DNA of 64,000 bases from Pseudomonas siliginis (GCF_019145195.1 NZ_JAHSTW010000012.1:248001-312000), one strand, 5' to 3'; numbered from the stretch's first letter, positions 17,137-25,846 are shown. A program made the numbers and translations. Notes: generated by a model from the letters alone, not told the origin.

Positions 17137-18063
17137 ATGGCGACGATTCACATCGGTATTTCAGGCTGGCGCTACGCCCCGTGGCGCGGGGATTTCTACC
17201 CGAAGGGACTGGCGCAGAAGCGCGAATTGCAGTTCGCCTCCCGCGCGGTCAACAGCATCGAAATCAATGGATCGTTCTACGCCCTGCAACGCCCTGAACG
17301 TTACGCCCAGTGGTACGCCGAAACCCCTGATGACTTCGTGTTCAGCGTGAAGGCGCCGCGCTTCATCACCCACGTGCGCCGTTTGCGCGAAATCGAAAAA
17401 CCGCTGGCAAATTTCTTTGCCTCGGGCGTGCTGGAGCTGAAGGAAAAACTCGGGCCGATCCTCTGGCAGTTTCCGCCGAATTTCAAATTCGACGCCGAGC
17501 GCTTCGATCACTTTCTCGCGCAACTGCCCCACGATACCCAAGCCGCAGCCGCCCTCGCCCGTCAGCACGACTCGCATCTGCCCGGACACGCTAGCGTCAA
17601 AGCTTGGCGCAAGAAGCCGTTGCGCCATGCCGTGGAAATCCGTCACGAGAGCTTTATCGACCCGGAGTTCGTGCGCCTGCTCAAGCGCCATAACACCGCG
17701 CTGGTGGTCGCCGACACCGCCGGCAAATGGCCGTACCGCGAAGACCTCACCAGCGACTTCGTCTATCTGCGCCTGCACGGCGCCGAAAAGCTCTACGCCA
17801 GCGGTTATTCCGAGCAAGCGCTCAAGCGCTGGGCCGAGCGCATCGACGCCTGGCATCACGGTAAACAGCCAGAGGACGCCCACCTGATAGCGCCACGCCT
17901 GAAACCCCGCGCGCGCAAATCCCGCGAAGTGTTCTGCTACTTCGACAACGACATCAAAGTCCGCGCGCCCTACGACGCACGCAACCTGTTGCAGCGCTTC
18001 AACCTCGACAAAGACCTCGCCACAACTCCCGGGCAAGTCGCCGCAGAAGGAGTTCTGTCATGA
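17137..18063 (+). CDS. yecE: DUF72 family protein (YecE-like)
   Basis: A 308-residue DUF72 protein beginning MATIHIGISGWRY, with NSIEINGSFYALQ, a FSVKAPRFITH segment and a C-terminal YFDNDIKVRAPYDA. The fold is a TIM barrel related to sugar-phosphate enzymes, but no reaction is established for the family. A strong Shine-Dalgarno (GGGAGGATGGG) precedes the ATG. It overlaps the ybhP-like gene by 4 bases (ATGA) and leads a four-gene chain of overlapping genes ending in ybhN. Confidence 0.87.
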   Translation: MATIHIGISGWRYAPWRGDFYPKGLAQKRELQFASRAVNSIEINGSFYALQRPERYAQWYAETPDDFVFSVKAPRFITHVRRLREIEKPLANFFASGVLELKEKLGPILWQFPPNFKFDAERFDHFLAQLPHDTQAAAALARQHDSHLPGHASVKAWRKKPLRHAVEIRHESFIDPEFVRLLKRHNTALVVADTAGKWPYREDLTSDFVYLRLHGAEKLYASGYSEQALKRWAERIDAWHHGKQPEDAHLIAPRLKPRARKSREVFCYFDNDIKVRAPYDARNLLQRFNLDKDLATTPGQVAAEGVLS

Positions 18064-18857
18064 GCATTCCCGAACCGGTCGGTTTTACCGACGAAGGCTC
18101 CGTAGTTGCGCCCTCGGTGCGCACCTTCACCGTACTGACCGTCAACACCCACAAGGGCTTCACCGCACTAAACCGGCGCTTCATCCTGCCGGAGCTGCGT
18201 GAAGCGGTCCGCAGCGTCGCCGCCGACGTGGTGTTTCTGCAGGAAGTCCACGGCACGCACGAGCAGCATCCGAAACGCTACGACAACTGGCCGACGATGC
18301 CGCAATACGAATTTCTCGCCGACAGCCTCTGGCCGCAATTCGCCTACGGGCGCAACGCCGTGTACCCGGCGGGCGATCACGGCAATGCGCTGTTGTCGAA
18401 ATTCCAGATCATCCGCCACGACAACCTCGACGTGTCGATCAGCGGCCATGAAAACCGTGGTCTGCTGCATTGCGTGCTGCGCCTGCCTGGCGACGGCACC
18501 GAAGTGCACGCGATCTGCGTGCACCTTGGCCTGCGCGAGAGCCACCGCAACGCGCAACTGGATCTGCTGATGCAACGCCTCGCCGAACTGCCCGCTGGTG
18601 CCCCGGTGATCGTCGCTGGCGATTTCAACGACTGGCGCCAGCGCGCCGATGCGCAGCTCAAGCCCTGTGGCCTGCGCGAAGTGTTCGCCGAGCAGTACGG
18701 CAAACCCGCGCGCAGTTTTCCCGCGCGGCTGCCAGCGCTACGACTCGACCGCATCTACGTACGCAACCTCAAGGCCAGCCGGCCGAAAGTTTTGACCAAC
18801 CGGCCCTGGTCCCACCTTTCCGACCACGCACCGTTATCGGTGGAGATTGAACTATGA
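18060..18857 (+). CDS. ybhP: Endonuclease/exonuclease/phosphatase family protein, YbhP-like
   Basis: A 265-residue EEP-superfamily enzyme. Visible active-site motifs are TVNTHKGF, the Glu of DVVFLQEVHG, ICVHLGL, AGDFNDW and the C-terminal SDHAPLSVEI. These chelate a divalent cation and position a catalytic His for phosphodiester hydrolysis. Substrate is unknown; association with cardiolipin synthase suggests a phospholipid or phosphodiester head group instead of DNA. The order ybhP-clsB-ybhN is the same as in E. coli. It overlaps both neighbours by 4 bases. Confidence 0.85.
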   Translation: MSIPEPVGFTDEGSVVAPSVRTFTVLTVNTHKGFTALNRRFILPELREAVRSVAADVVFLQEVHGTHEQHPKRYDNWPTMPQYEFLADSLWPQFAYGRNAVYPAGDHGNALLSKFQIIRHDNLDVSISGHENRGLLHCVLRLPGDGTEVHAICVHLGLRESHRNAQLDLLMQRLAELPAGAPVIVAGDFNDWRQRADAQLKPCGLREVFAEQYGKPARSFPARLPALRLDRIYVRNLKASRPKVLTNRPWSHLSDHAPLSVEIEL

Positions 18858-20128
18858 ACAGTGCGCCACTGGAAAAATCCGCCGTCGACCCGGTCCCGTT
18901 GAACCCGCCGGTGCGCGAGCCCGGCCACGTTGACGTCGAGTATCAATGGCACAGCAACAACCGCGTGCAATTGCTGGAAAACGGCGAGGAGTATTTCCCA
19001 CGCGTATTTGAGGCGATGCGCGCAGCCAAAAGCGAGATCCTGCTGGAGACCTTCATCGTTTTCGAAGACAAGGTCGGCGCCGAGTTGCAGCAAATCCTCA
19101 TCGAAGCCGCCCAGCGCGGCGTGCGCACCACGGTCAGCCTCGACGGCTTCGGCTGTGGCGAGCTGAGCACCGGCTATCTGTCGGCCTTGAGCGATGCCGG
19201 CGTGCATCTGCAAATCTTCGATCCGGCGCCAAAGCATTTGGGCATTCGCACCAACTGGTTCCGCCGCTTGCACCGCAAGATCGTGGTGGTCGACGGCTTG
19301 ATCGCGTTCATCGGCGGGATCAACTTTTCCGGCGATCACCTGGCCGACTTCGGCCCTGAAGCCAAGCAGGATTATTCGGTGGAGATCCAGGGCCCGGTGG
19401 TCGCCGATATCCATCACTTCGCCCTGCTGCAAAGCGGTCGCCCCGGGCGCGCGCGGTTCTGGTGGCAGCGCCGGCGCCAGCGTCTGGAGGAAATGGCCTT
19501 CACCGACCACGACGGCCAGGTGCGCCTGGTGTTCCGCGATAACGATCAACACAACACCGATATCGAAGACGTGTATTTGCAGGTGCTGCGCAAGGCCAAG
19601 CGCCGGGTAATCATCGCCAACGCCTACTTCTTTCCCGGCTACCGTTTGCTGCGCGAAATCCGCAACGCCGCCCGCCGTGGCGTCGAGGTGCGGCTGATCC
19701 TGCAGGGCCAGCCGGACATGCTCGTGGCGAAACTGGCGGCGCGCATGACCTACGATTATCTGTTGCGTGCCGGCGTGCAGATTCACGAATACTGCCAACG
19801 CCCGCTGCACGGCAAGGTCGCGCTGGTCGACGAAGACTGGAGCACCGTGGGCTCGAGCAATCTCGACCCGCTGAGCCTGTCGCTGAATCTGGAAGCCAAC
19901 GTGCTGATCCGCGACCGCGCATTCAATCAGCACCTGTACGAACGCCTCGAAGACCTCAGCCAGAACCACTGCAAGGCCATGGACGCCAAACTGTTGCCGC
20001 GTGGGCGCATCTGGCACATGACCGTGGGCTTTCTGGTGTTCCACTTCCTGCGGCACTTCCCGGCCATGGCCGGTTGGCTGCCGGCGCATAAACCGCGTCT
20101 GAAGCCTTTCCGAGGTGCGCGTCCATGA
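18854..20128 (+). CDS. clsB: Cardiolipin synthase B (phospholipase D superfamily)
   Basis: A 424-residue PLD-superfamily enzyme with two HKD motifs: H140-x-K142 with D147 (LHRKIVVVDG) and H319-x-K321 with D326 (LHGKVALVDE), the latter followed by GSSNLDPLS. ClsB makes cardiolipin from phosphatidylglycerol at the inner membrane and can also use other alcohol acceptors. No N-terminal membrane hairpin is visible, as expected for the ClsB branch. The neighbours ybhP and ybhN match E. coli. Overlaps of 4 bases at both ends point to one operon. Confidence 0.9.
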   Translation: MNSAPLEKSAVDPVPLNPPVREPGHVDVEYQWHSNNRVQLLENGEEYFPRVFEAMRAAKSEILLETFIVFEDKVGAELQQILIEAAQRGVRTTVSLDGFGCGELSTGYLSALSDAGVHLQIFDPAPKHLGIRTNWFRRLHRKIVVVDGLIAFIGGINFSGDHLADFGPEAKQDYSVEIQGPVVADIHHFALLQSGRPGRARFWWQRRRQRLEEMAFTDHDGQVRLVFRDNDQHNTDIEDVYLQVLRKAKRRVIIANAYFFPGYRLLREIRNAARRGVEVRLILQGQPDMLVAKLAARMTYDYLLRAGVQIHEYCQRPLHGKVALVDEDWSTVGSSNLDPLSLSLNLEANVLIRDRAFNQHLYERLEDLSQNHCKAMDAKLLPRGRIWHMTVGFLVFHFLRHFPAMAGWLPAHKPRLKPFRGARP

Positions 20129-21111
20129 GTCATTCCGAAGTGCACTCCGATAGCCATTCGGCACAAGCGGCGCCGTCAAAATGGAGCCGCTGGAAACGTC
20201 CGCTGACCATCCTGTTTTTTCTCGCGCTGATCGTCCTGTTGACGATGTTCGCTACGCGCATCGAGTGGGCCGAGGTGCTGGAGACCCTCGCCGATTTCAA
20301 GGTGCGCACGCTGATCATCGCCGCCAGCCTGACCCTGCTGAGTTTTCTGGTGTACGCCAGTTTCGACCTGATCGGCCGCACCTACATTCGTCAGGACCTG
20401 ACCTGGAAGCAGATCCTGCCGGTGGGCATCATCAGCTACGCCTTCAATCTCAATCTCAGCGCCTGGGTCGGCGGCATCGCCATGCGTTATCGCTTGTATT
20501 CGCGGCTGGGCGTGAGCAAAGGCAACATCGCCAAGATTCTCGGCCTGAGCCTGGCGACCAACTGGTTCGGCTACATGACCATCGCTGGCGTAGTGTTCAG
20601 CAGCGGTCTGGTGACGATGCCGCCGGGCTGGAAACTCAGCAGTTCGGCCTTGCAACTGGTCGGTGTGTTATTGCTGCTGGTCAGCGCCGGCTATCTGGCG
20701 GCGTGTCAGTTTTCCAAGCGCCGCGAGTGGTCGATACGCGGCGTGGAAATCAACCTGCCGTCGCTGCGCATGGCGGTGCTGCAATTGCTGCTGGGGGCGT
20801 TGAACTGGTCGCTGATGGCGGCGGTGATCTTCACTCTGCTGCCAAGCAAACTGGATTATCCGCTGGTGCTCGGCGTGCTGTTGATCAGCGCGATTGCCGG
20901 GGTCATCACGCATATTCCGGCGGGGCTGGGGGTGCTGGAAGCTGTGTTTGTGGCGTTGCTGCAGCACGAGGCATCGCGCGGCAGTCTGGTCGCGGGGTTG
21001 CTGGCATATCGGGCGATTTATTTTCTGCTGCCGCTGTTGATTACGGTGGTGATGTATCTGGTAGTGGAAGCGAAGGCCAAGGCGTTGCGGATCGAGAAGA
21101 AACCTTCCTGA
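20125..21111 (+). CDS. ybhN: YbhN-like polytopic membrane protein (LPG-synthase TM fold)
   Basis: A 328-residue membrane protein with about eight helices of the lysylphosphatidylglycerol synthase TM/UPF0104 family. An N-terminal helix lies at about residues 26-43, and conserved segments FNLNLSAWVGG and ITHIPAGLGVLEAV appear in the core. The family includes the flippase half of MprF; the transferase half is absent here. It probably handles lipids made by ClsB, by inference from operon order. The start overlaps the clsB stop by 4 bases. A REPIN follows the stop. Confidence 0.85.
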   Translation: MSHSEVHSDSHSAQAAPSKWSRWKRPLTILFFLALIVLLTMFATRIEWAEVLETLADFKVRTLIIAASLTLLSFLVYASFDLIGRTYIRQDLTWKQILPVGIISYAFNLNLSAWVGGIAMRYRLYSRLGVSKGNIAKILGLSLATNWFGYMTIAGVVFSSGLVTMPPGWKLSSSALQLVGVLLLLVSAGYLAACQFSKRREWSIRGVEINLPSLRMAVLQLLLGALNWSLMAAVIFTLLPSKLDYPLVLGVLLISAIAGVITHIPAGLGVLEAVFVALLQHEASRGSLVAGLLAYRAIYFLLPLLITVVMYLVVEAKAKALRIEKKPS

Positions 21112-21129
21112 CCATGCATTGCTGCGGAT

Positions 21130-21207
21130 GGCCCTTTCGCGAGCAGGCTCGCTCCCACAGTTGAAATGCGTTCAACCTGTGGGAGCGAGCCTGCTCGCGA
21201 AAGGGCC
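21130..21207. repeat. REPIN with extended outer stem
   Basis: The pair spans 21136-21159 and 21179-21202, with the flanks GGCCC and GGGCC extending the stem to 21130-21207. It lies between ybhN and the convergent hydrolase gene, and could end both transcripts. Confidence 0.9.
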
Positions 21208-21222
21208 GGTACATGCGTAACA

Positions 21223-21981
21223 TCATCTGGATTGGATAATGCTCAACCGCTCCCCCACCACCATCTCGGTAATCCAGTCCACCAGAATCGAGGTGTAGGC
21301 CTGCTGCGACACCGGGTCACTCAACGCGTGATCCGCGCCATCGATGATCCGGTGGGTCAACGAGTGGGTCTGCTGACACGCGGCGCGGTAACTCATGATC
21401 GTCGCGTGGGGCACGAAATCGTCGGTTTCCGATTCCACCAACAGCACGTCGCCGGTGAATTGCGAACAGGCATGCAGGGCGCGATTGCTGTCGGCGCGCA
21501 CTAGCGTATTGCGATAATCGCGCAGGTCGGCCTTGTCCAGATCGCGTTTGGGCGTGTGCCATTGCTCGTCGCGGTACAGCGCCGGCACGCGCAGCGCCAG
21601 CCAGCGCACCGGGCGCAATGACGTCAGGATCGAGGCCAGATAACCGCCATAACTGGTGCCGACCACGGCGATTGCCGAGGTATCCAGCGCCGGGTGCGCC
21701 AGCAGACGATCGTAGGCCGCCAGCAAATCACGCAGATTGTCTTCACGGGTCACCCGGGTCAGCGGGATTCCGGTGCCGCCGGTATGCCCGCGCAGGTCGA
21801 AGGTCAGGCAAACGCAACCCAGGCCGGCGATGCCTTTGGCCCGCTCCAGATCACGCTCCTGACTGCCGCCCCAACCGTGAACAAACAACACCCCCGGGAC
21901 TTTCGACTTGGGACTGAGAAAAGTCCCGCTCATCTGTTCGTCATCAATGTCGATTTGAATGCTTTCGCTTCTAGCCGTCAT
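21223..21981 (-). CDS. Alpha/beta hydrolase
   Basis: A 252-residue alpha/beta hydrolase. The oxyanion segment VHGWGG is at 34-39, nucleophile Ser110 in GTSYGGY, a probable acid Asp187 or Asp188 in ETDDFVPH, and His218 in GADHALS. The size and lack of a signal peptide suggest a cytoplasmic esterase or peptidase-like enzyme. Its start overlaps the end of the DUF3182 gene by 11 bases, indicating co-translation. The substrate is unknown; the partner's ATP-grasp-like fold hints that the pair may make and break an amide or ester. Confidence 0.85.
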   Translation of the reverse strand: MTARSESIQIDIDDEQMSGTFLSPKSKVPGVLFVHGWGGSQERDLERAKGIAGLGCVCLTFDLRGHTGGTGIPLTRVTREDNLRDLLAAYDRLLAHPALDTSAIAVVGTSYGGYLASILTSLRPVRWLALRVPALYRDEQWHTPKRDLDKADLRDYRNTLVRADSNRALHACSQFTGDVLLVESETDDFVPHATIMSYRAACQQTHSLTHRIIDGADHALSDPVSQQAYTSILVDWITEMVVGERLSIIQSR

Positions 21982-23080
21982 AGGATTGGACCGTCACATA
22001 TTTGAGAAGAAACGCGCTGTTTTCCGCCGGGCCGCGATAGACCTCGATGGCGTCCGCCGGCAGCGCCTGATCGATGTAGGTTTCCACCGACGACACACGG
22101 ATGGCGCGCATCTGTGGATCGTTGACGAAGCTTTGCAGCGCCGCCACTTCGGCGCTGCTCGCGCCGCCCATGCGCCAGGATTGTTCGAGCACGCCGCTGC
22201 GCGGGTTGCCGCTGGCGTCGAGGCCTTGGGCGATATCGTAATTGCGCCGCGAGGCGAAGAAGTGCGGGTAGGCTTCGTTGGCGGCGCTGTCGAAGACCTG
22301 TGCCTGTTCGATGGCCAGACGCACATCATCAGGCAGATCCAGCGCGAGCAATTGATCATAGCCGCCCTGCACCACCAGCAGATTCGAGCCGCCGTAGACC
22401 TCTTCGCCCTGACCGTCCTCAGTCAAGTATTGATCACCGCAGTAGCTCAACACTTTGCCGCCGATGAACGACTGGCCGACGCTGTGGGTGACGACGTTGC
22501 TCAAGTCCTGCTCCAGCACTACGCCGTCCTTGAACAGATTTTGCGCCTCGGGCCGCGCGAGGATCTCATCGAACGCGTCGAGGCTTTTGATCACTTCCTG
22601 ACCGCGACCGGCGCAAGCGTGAATCGGCTTCAAGCGAATCGGCCCGGCGTACAACAGATGCTCGGCGGCGGGCCGCGCATCTTCCAGGGCAAATACGCTG
22701 AGACCGTCGAGCACGACGTTGCGCACCCGCTCCGAGAACAGCGGCGACCAGCCCTGCGGCGCGTGCGCCAGATGACTGCGCAAACCGTGGCTGATGGCTT
22801 TGGTGCAGATGAAATCGTAGTCGACGTAACCGCCCCACAAGTCATCGGGGCCTTTGATGCCCAGCGCTTGAGCGTGGGCGGCGCCAACGATGGTTTGCGT
22901 TGGCAGCAGATACAGCTCGCGGCCCTGATGTTTGTCCGGATCGAAACTGCCGCCGAATTTGCAGCCGAGAATCTGCGCCAACCAGCGCGCCAGAGCCTTG
23001 TTGGTCTCGACTTCATGTTGCGGCGCCTCGGCACGCACCGAATGGGCAACGACGATTTTGTTGCTGGGTGTCGGGGTCAT
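21971..23080 (-). CDS. DUF3182 family protein with ATP-grasp-like features
   Basis: A 369-residue protein of the DUF3182 family. ATP-grasp hallmarks are visible: IRLKPIHACAGRGQEV resembles the nucleotide-binding Lys plus Gly-rich loop, and DGVVLEQDL resembles the conserved acidic strand. No catalytic function is known to me. The ATG at 23080 has an AGGGGA Shine-Dalgarno at good spacing; an upstream ATG at 23095 adds five residues. It forms an operon with the alpha/beta hydrolase (11-base overlap). The family is recognised; the ligase idea is inference. Confidence 0.75.
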   Translation of the reverse strand: MTPTPSNKIVVAHSVRAEAPQHEVETNKALARWLAQILGCKFGGSFDPDKHQGRELYLLPTQTIVGAAHAQALGIKGPDDLWGGYVDYDFICTKAISHGLRSHLAHAPQGWSPLFSERVRNVVLDGLSVFALEDARPAAEHLLYAGPIRLKPIHACAGRGQEVIKSLDAFDEILARPEAQNLFKDGVVLEQDLSNVVTHSVGQSFIGGKVLSYCGDQYLTEDGQGEEVYGGSNLLVVQGGYDQLLALDLPDDVRLAIEQAQVFDSAANEAYPHFFASRRNYDIAQGLDASGNPRSGVLEQSWRMGGASSAEVAALQSFVNDPQMRAIRVSSVETYIDQALPADAIEVYRGPAENSAFLLKYVTVQSYDG

Positions 23081-23270
23081 GGGTTCCCCTTGCATCAGTC
23101 GATGGGTTCACTCAGGGAATTTGCAGAGATCAGGCCAATCAACGATCCCCACGAACCGCCCGATAATCGGGAGTTTGCCGTGACTGTGCTGGCATCACGC
23201 CTGTTTCAAAGTGCACGACAGCGCGCAAAACTCCGGCAAATTGCACGATCTCTCATCCTGCCGCGATCAT

Positions 23271-23359
23271 TGTGGGAGCGAGCCTGCTCGCGAAAGCGTA
23301 GTGTCAGCCGACTACAATTCTGTAGATCCAGCGCCTTCGCGAGCAGGCTCGCTCCCACA
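23271..23359. repeat. REPIN, long form
   Basis: REP copies lie at 23271-23294 and about 23336-23359; the inner region has GTGTCAGCCGACTACAATTCTGTAG. The pair touches the 3' end of the GlxA-type regulator gene, whose stop lies at 23360-23362 on the minus strand. The rest of the gap (23081-23270) holds the DUF3182 promoter, with no site recognised. Confidence 0.9.
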
Positions 23360-24361
23360 TTAGTTCATCGTCGTTCTGGGAGCGGGATTCACACCAAACC
23401 GCCCCCGGTACTCACTCGGCCCCAGCCCGGTAATCTTCTTGAAGATCGCACGAAACGCGCCCGGATCCTGATAGCCCACCGTCCAGGCAATGTGGTCGAT
23501 CGTGCCATTGGTGAACTCGAGCATTTCTCGCGCTTTGCCAACCCGCAGGTGCTGGCAATACTCGGTCGGTTTCAAGCCTGTCGCGGCGCGGAATCGGCGC
23601 AGGAAAGTGCGTTCTTCAAGGCCCGCGCGCTCGGCCATCGCGTTCAGCGAAACATCCGTCGCCCCGGTGCTTTGCAGCCAGTGCTGGACCTTGAGAATCG
23701 CCGCGTCGCCATGGCTGAGGATCGGCGCGAAATTGCTCCCGCATTCACTGGCGCTGTCGCTGTGTTCCATCACCAGAAAACGCGCGGTCGCGGTGGCGAT
23801 GCTCGGGCCGAGCAAGCGATCGACCAGGCGCAGTCCCAGTTCCGACCAGGCCATCAGCCCGGCCGTGGTGATCAGGTCACCGTCGTCGACAATCGGCGTG
23901 TCGGCCTTCAGTTTGATCTTCGGGTAACGCTCGGCAAACGCCTGGGCCGAGGTCCAGTGCGTGGTGGCGCTGCGACCGTCGAGCAAGCCGCTTTCAGCGA
24001 GCATCAACGAGCCTACGCAAACACCACCAAGGGTCGCGCCGCGCGCATGCTGATCGCGCAGCCATTGCGCAAGACTCGCGGTCATCTGCGCCGCATCGAA
24101 CCCGCCGAGGGACGGCGGAATCAGCACGGCGAGCAAAGCGTCTTCGGCACCGGGATGACTGTCGTAAACCCGCGTCGGCAACTGCTCGCCCTCGACCTGC
24201 CAGTGACTGACCCGCAGCAAGGGCAATTGCACAGCCTGATACTCGGCGGCAATGCGGTTGGCCACCGCGAACAGGTCGGTCAGACCGTGCACCGCCGCCA
24301 GTTGCGCGCCGGGGTAAATCAGCACGCCCAGTTCAGCGGTGGCGGCTCTTTGTGCAGCCAT
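23360..24361 (-). CDS. GlxA-type AraC-family transcriptional regulator
   Basis: A 333-residue regulator with an N-terminal DJ-1/PfpI-like domain (about 8-195; GGVCVGSLMLAESGLLDGR surrounds the nucleophile-elbow Cys) and a C-terminal AraC double helix-turn-helix (about 225-325, with VGYQDPGAFRAIFKK). Such proteins sense small metabolites, often amines. The start is set at 24361, before the DJ-1 fold; an upstream ATG at 24397 is possible. It is transcribed away from the isochorismatase-fold hydrolase gene 101 bases away, a common regulator-target layout. Confidence 0.87.
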   Translation of the reverse strand: MAAQRAATAELGVLIYPGAQLAAVHGLTDLFAVANRIAAEYQAVQLPLLRVSHWQVEGEQLPTRVYDSHPGAEDALLAVLIPPSLGGFDAAQMTASLAQWLRDQHARGATLGGVCVGSLMLAESGLLDGRSATTHWTSAQAFAERYPKIKLKADTPIVDDGDLITTAGLMAWSELGLRLVDRLLGPSIATATARFLVMEHSDSASECGSNFAPILSHGDAAILKVQHWLQSTGATDVSLNAMAERAGLEERTFLRRFRAATGLKPTEYCQHLRVGKAREMLEFTNGTIDHIAWTVGYQDPGAFRAIFKKITGLGPSEYRGRFGVNPAPRTTMN

Positions 24362-24462
24362 TGTCAGTTTTCCCCCGTCTATTGTCGGTGCGGCCAATCC
24401 TCGAATCCTCGGCCAGCGTCAATACTGAGGCCACACCCAATCACCGTCTCGAGGACAATCCC

Positions 24463-25017
24463 ATGGCCAAGCAAGCGCTCATCGTAGTCGATATCCAGAA
24501 CGACTACTTCCCCCAAGGCAAGTGGCCGCTGGTCGGCGCCGACGCCGCTGCCGACAACGCCGCACGGCTGATCGCAGCCTTTCGCGAAGCGGGCAATCCG
24601 GTGGTGCACATTCGGCACGAATTCACCTCCGACGACGCGCCGTTTTTCACTCCCGGCTCCGAGGGCGCGAAACTGCATCCGAAAGTGCTCAACCGCGCCA
24701 ACGAGCCGGTGGTGCTCAAGCATTTCGTCAACTCGTTCCGTGAAACCGAACTGAAAGCGGTGCTCGACGAACACGGCATCACCGACCTGGTCGTGGTGGG
24801 CAGCATGAGCCATATGTGCGTCGATGGCATCACCCGCGCGGCGGCAGACATGGGTTACAGCGTGACCGTGATTCACGATGCCTGCGCCAGCCGTGACCTG
24901 GAATTCAACGGCCTGACGGTGCCGGCCGCTCATGTGCACGCAGCATTCATGGCGGCGCTGGGTTTTGCCTACGCCAGCGTGGTATCGACTGAGCAGTTCC
25001 TGGGCAGCAACGCCTAG
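24463..25017 (+). CDS. Isochorismatase-fold cysteine hydrolase
   Basis: A 184-residue hydrolase with the family's triad: Asp10 (VVDIQNDYF), Lys86 (VVLKHFVNSF) and Cys119 (GSMSHMCVDG). Members hydrolyse amides such as nicotinamide, N-carbamoyl compounds or biuret; the exact substrate is not clear. GAGG lies 8 bases before the ATG at 24463; the frame upstream to 24352 is not needed. It is divergent from a GlxA-type regulator that probably controls it, and is followed by an intrinsic terminator. Confidence 0.87.
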   Translation: MAKQALIVVDIQNDYFPQGKWPLVGADAAADNAARLIAAFREAGNPVVHIRHEFTSDDAPFFTPGSEGAKLHPKVLNRANEPVVLKHFVNSFRETELKAVLDEHGITDLVVVGSMSHMCVDGITRAAADMGYSVTVIHDACASRDLEFNGLTVPAAHVHAAFMAALGFAYASVVSTEQFLGSNA

Positions 25018-25037
25018 CAACAACTGCGCAATCCCCT

Positions 25038-25062
25038 GGCCCGCCCCGTTGCGGGCCTTTTT
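25038..25062 (+). terminator. Intrinsic terminator after the cysteine hydrolase
   Basis: GGCCCGC (25038-25044) pairs with GCGGGCC (25051-25057) and is followed by five T residues. Confidence 0.88.
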
Positions 25063-25079
25063 GCGTCTGTCATGAAAAT

Positions 25080-25137
25080 CTCACGCGTGAGTCATTGATG
25101 GCACTTTGCATTGGTTGTAGTGTGGCCCACGCGTGAG
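25080..25137. promoter_or_regulatory. Twin CACGCGTGAG palindromes in the yjf operon promoter
   Basis: A 12-bp perfect palindrome CTCACGCGTGAG lies at 25080-25091. A second copy, CACGCGTGAG, lies at 25128-25137, 46 bases further on and 23 bases before the yjfI ATG. A weak -35/-10 pair (TTGATG 25096-25101 and TAGTGT 25118-25123, spacing 16) would sit between them. The layout suggests operators flanking a promoter. The cognate regulator is unknown. Confidence 0.5.
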
Positions 25138-25160
25138 ACGCTCATAACCGGATTCCAGCC

Positions 25161-25829
25161 ATGACAAGCCGCACTCCGACGCCTGCCGCAGCCAGCCCCA
25201 AGGGCGAGCGTGGCAAGACGTCAGCGAAAAAACCGTCGAGCTTCTACATGAAGCAGATGCGCGCAGGCCTGGCCGCCGCCGGTTATGTGAAACACGAAAC
25301 TTGGGTGCTTCCGGAAAACCGAAGCTTGCTCAAGCAAATGGAGCAACAGCTACGCCAACCGATTCTGGCTGGCTCTTTCATGTCGGAGAAATACATGAGC
25401 GCAGGCAACAACTGGACCATCGACAGCCTCTTCAATGCCCTCAAAGCGCTGGACGAGGTGGCTTCCCAAGAGATTTCGCTGTCCCTGATCCAGAGCTCCG
25501 AACCGAGCATCAAGCTGGAAATGAACGAATTCGGTGGTCTGCCGATTCACATCGCCCTGGCCGGCCAGCAGATCATCGTCGACACCGTGCTGGTGGACAT
25601 CGATTCGATCAGCAATGTCCAGGCGTTCAACGATGCCGTGCTGCGCAGCCGCGAGATGTTCCCGCTGTCGTCGATCGGGATCGAATCGATGCCGAACGGA
25701 CAGACCGTCTACAACATGTTCGGCGCCCTCAGTGCTGATTCGAGCCTGACCAACGTCGTCACCGAGGTGAAAACCCTGGTCGACAACGTGCAGCGCGCCA
25801 GCGAAGCCTTCGAACACTTCTTCAAGTAA
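25161..25829 (+). CDS. yjfI: YjfI, DUF2170 family protein
   Basis: A 222-residue DUF2170 protein. It starts with a basic, low-complexity stretch (1-30), then a conserved region with SFYMKQMRAGLAAAGYVKHETWVLPE, and ends in a helical tail EAFEHFFK. No signal peptide or membrane segment is seen. It is the first gene of a six-gene set in the E. coli order yjfI-yjfJ-yjfK-yjfL-yjfM-yjfC. It is probably cytoplasmic and membrane-associated through YjfJ. Twin palindromes lie directly upstream. Function is unknown. Confidence 0.82.
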   Translation: MTSRTPTPAAASPKGERGKTSAKKPSSFYMKQMRAGLAAAGYVKHETWVLPENRSLLKQMEQQLRQPILAGSFMSEKYMSAGNNWTIDSLFNALKALDEVASQEISLSLIQSSEPSIKLEMNEFGGLPIHIALAGQQIIVDTVLVDIDSISNVQAFNDAVLRSREMFPLSSIGIESMPNGQTVYNMFGALSADSSLTNVVTEVKTLVDNVQRASEAFEHFFK

Positions 25830-25846
25830 TCAACAGGGAATATCCA

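Noticed and set aside
21959..24487. 842-codon plus-strand open frame
   Set aside because: It spans two minus-strand genes, a promoter gap and a REPIN, and has a low-complexity translation.
25099..25110. TGGCAC...TTGCA resembling a sigma54 promoter before yjfI
   Set aside because: The GG to GC spacing is 6 bases between the pairs instead of the required 10.
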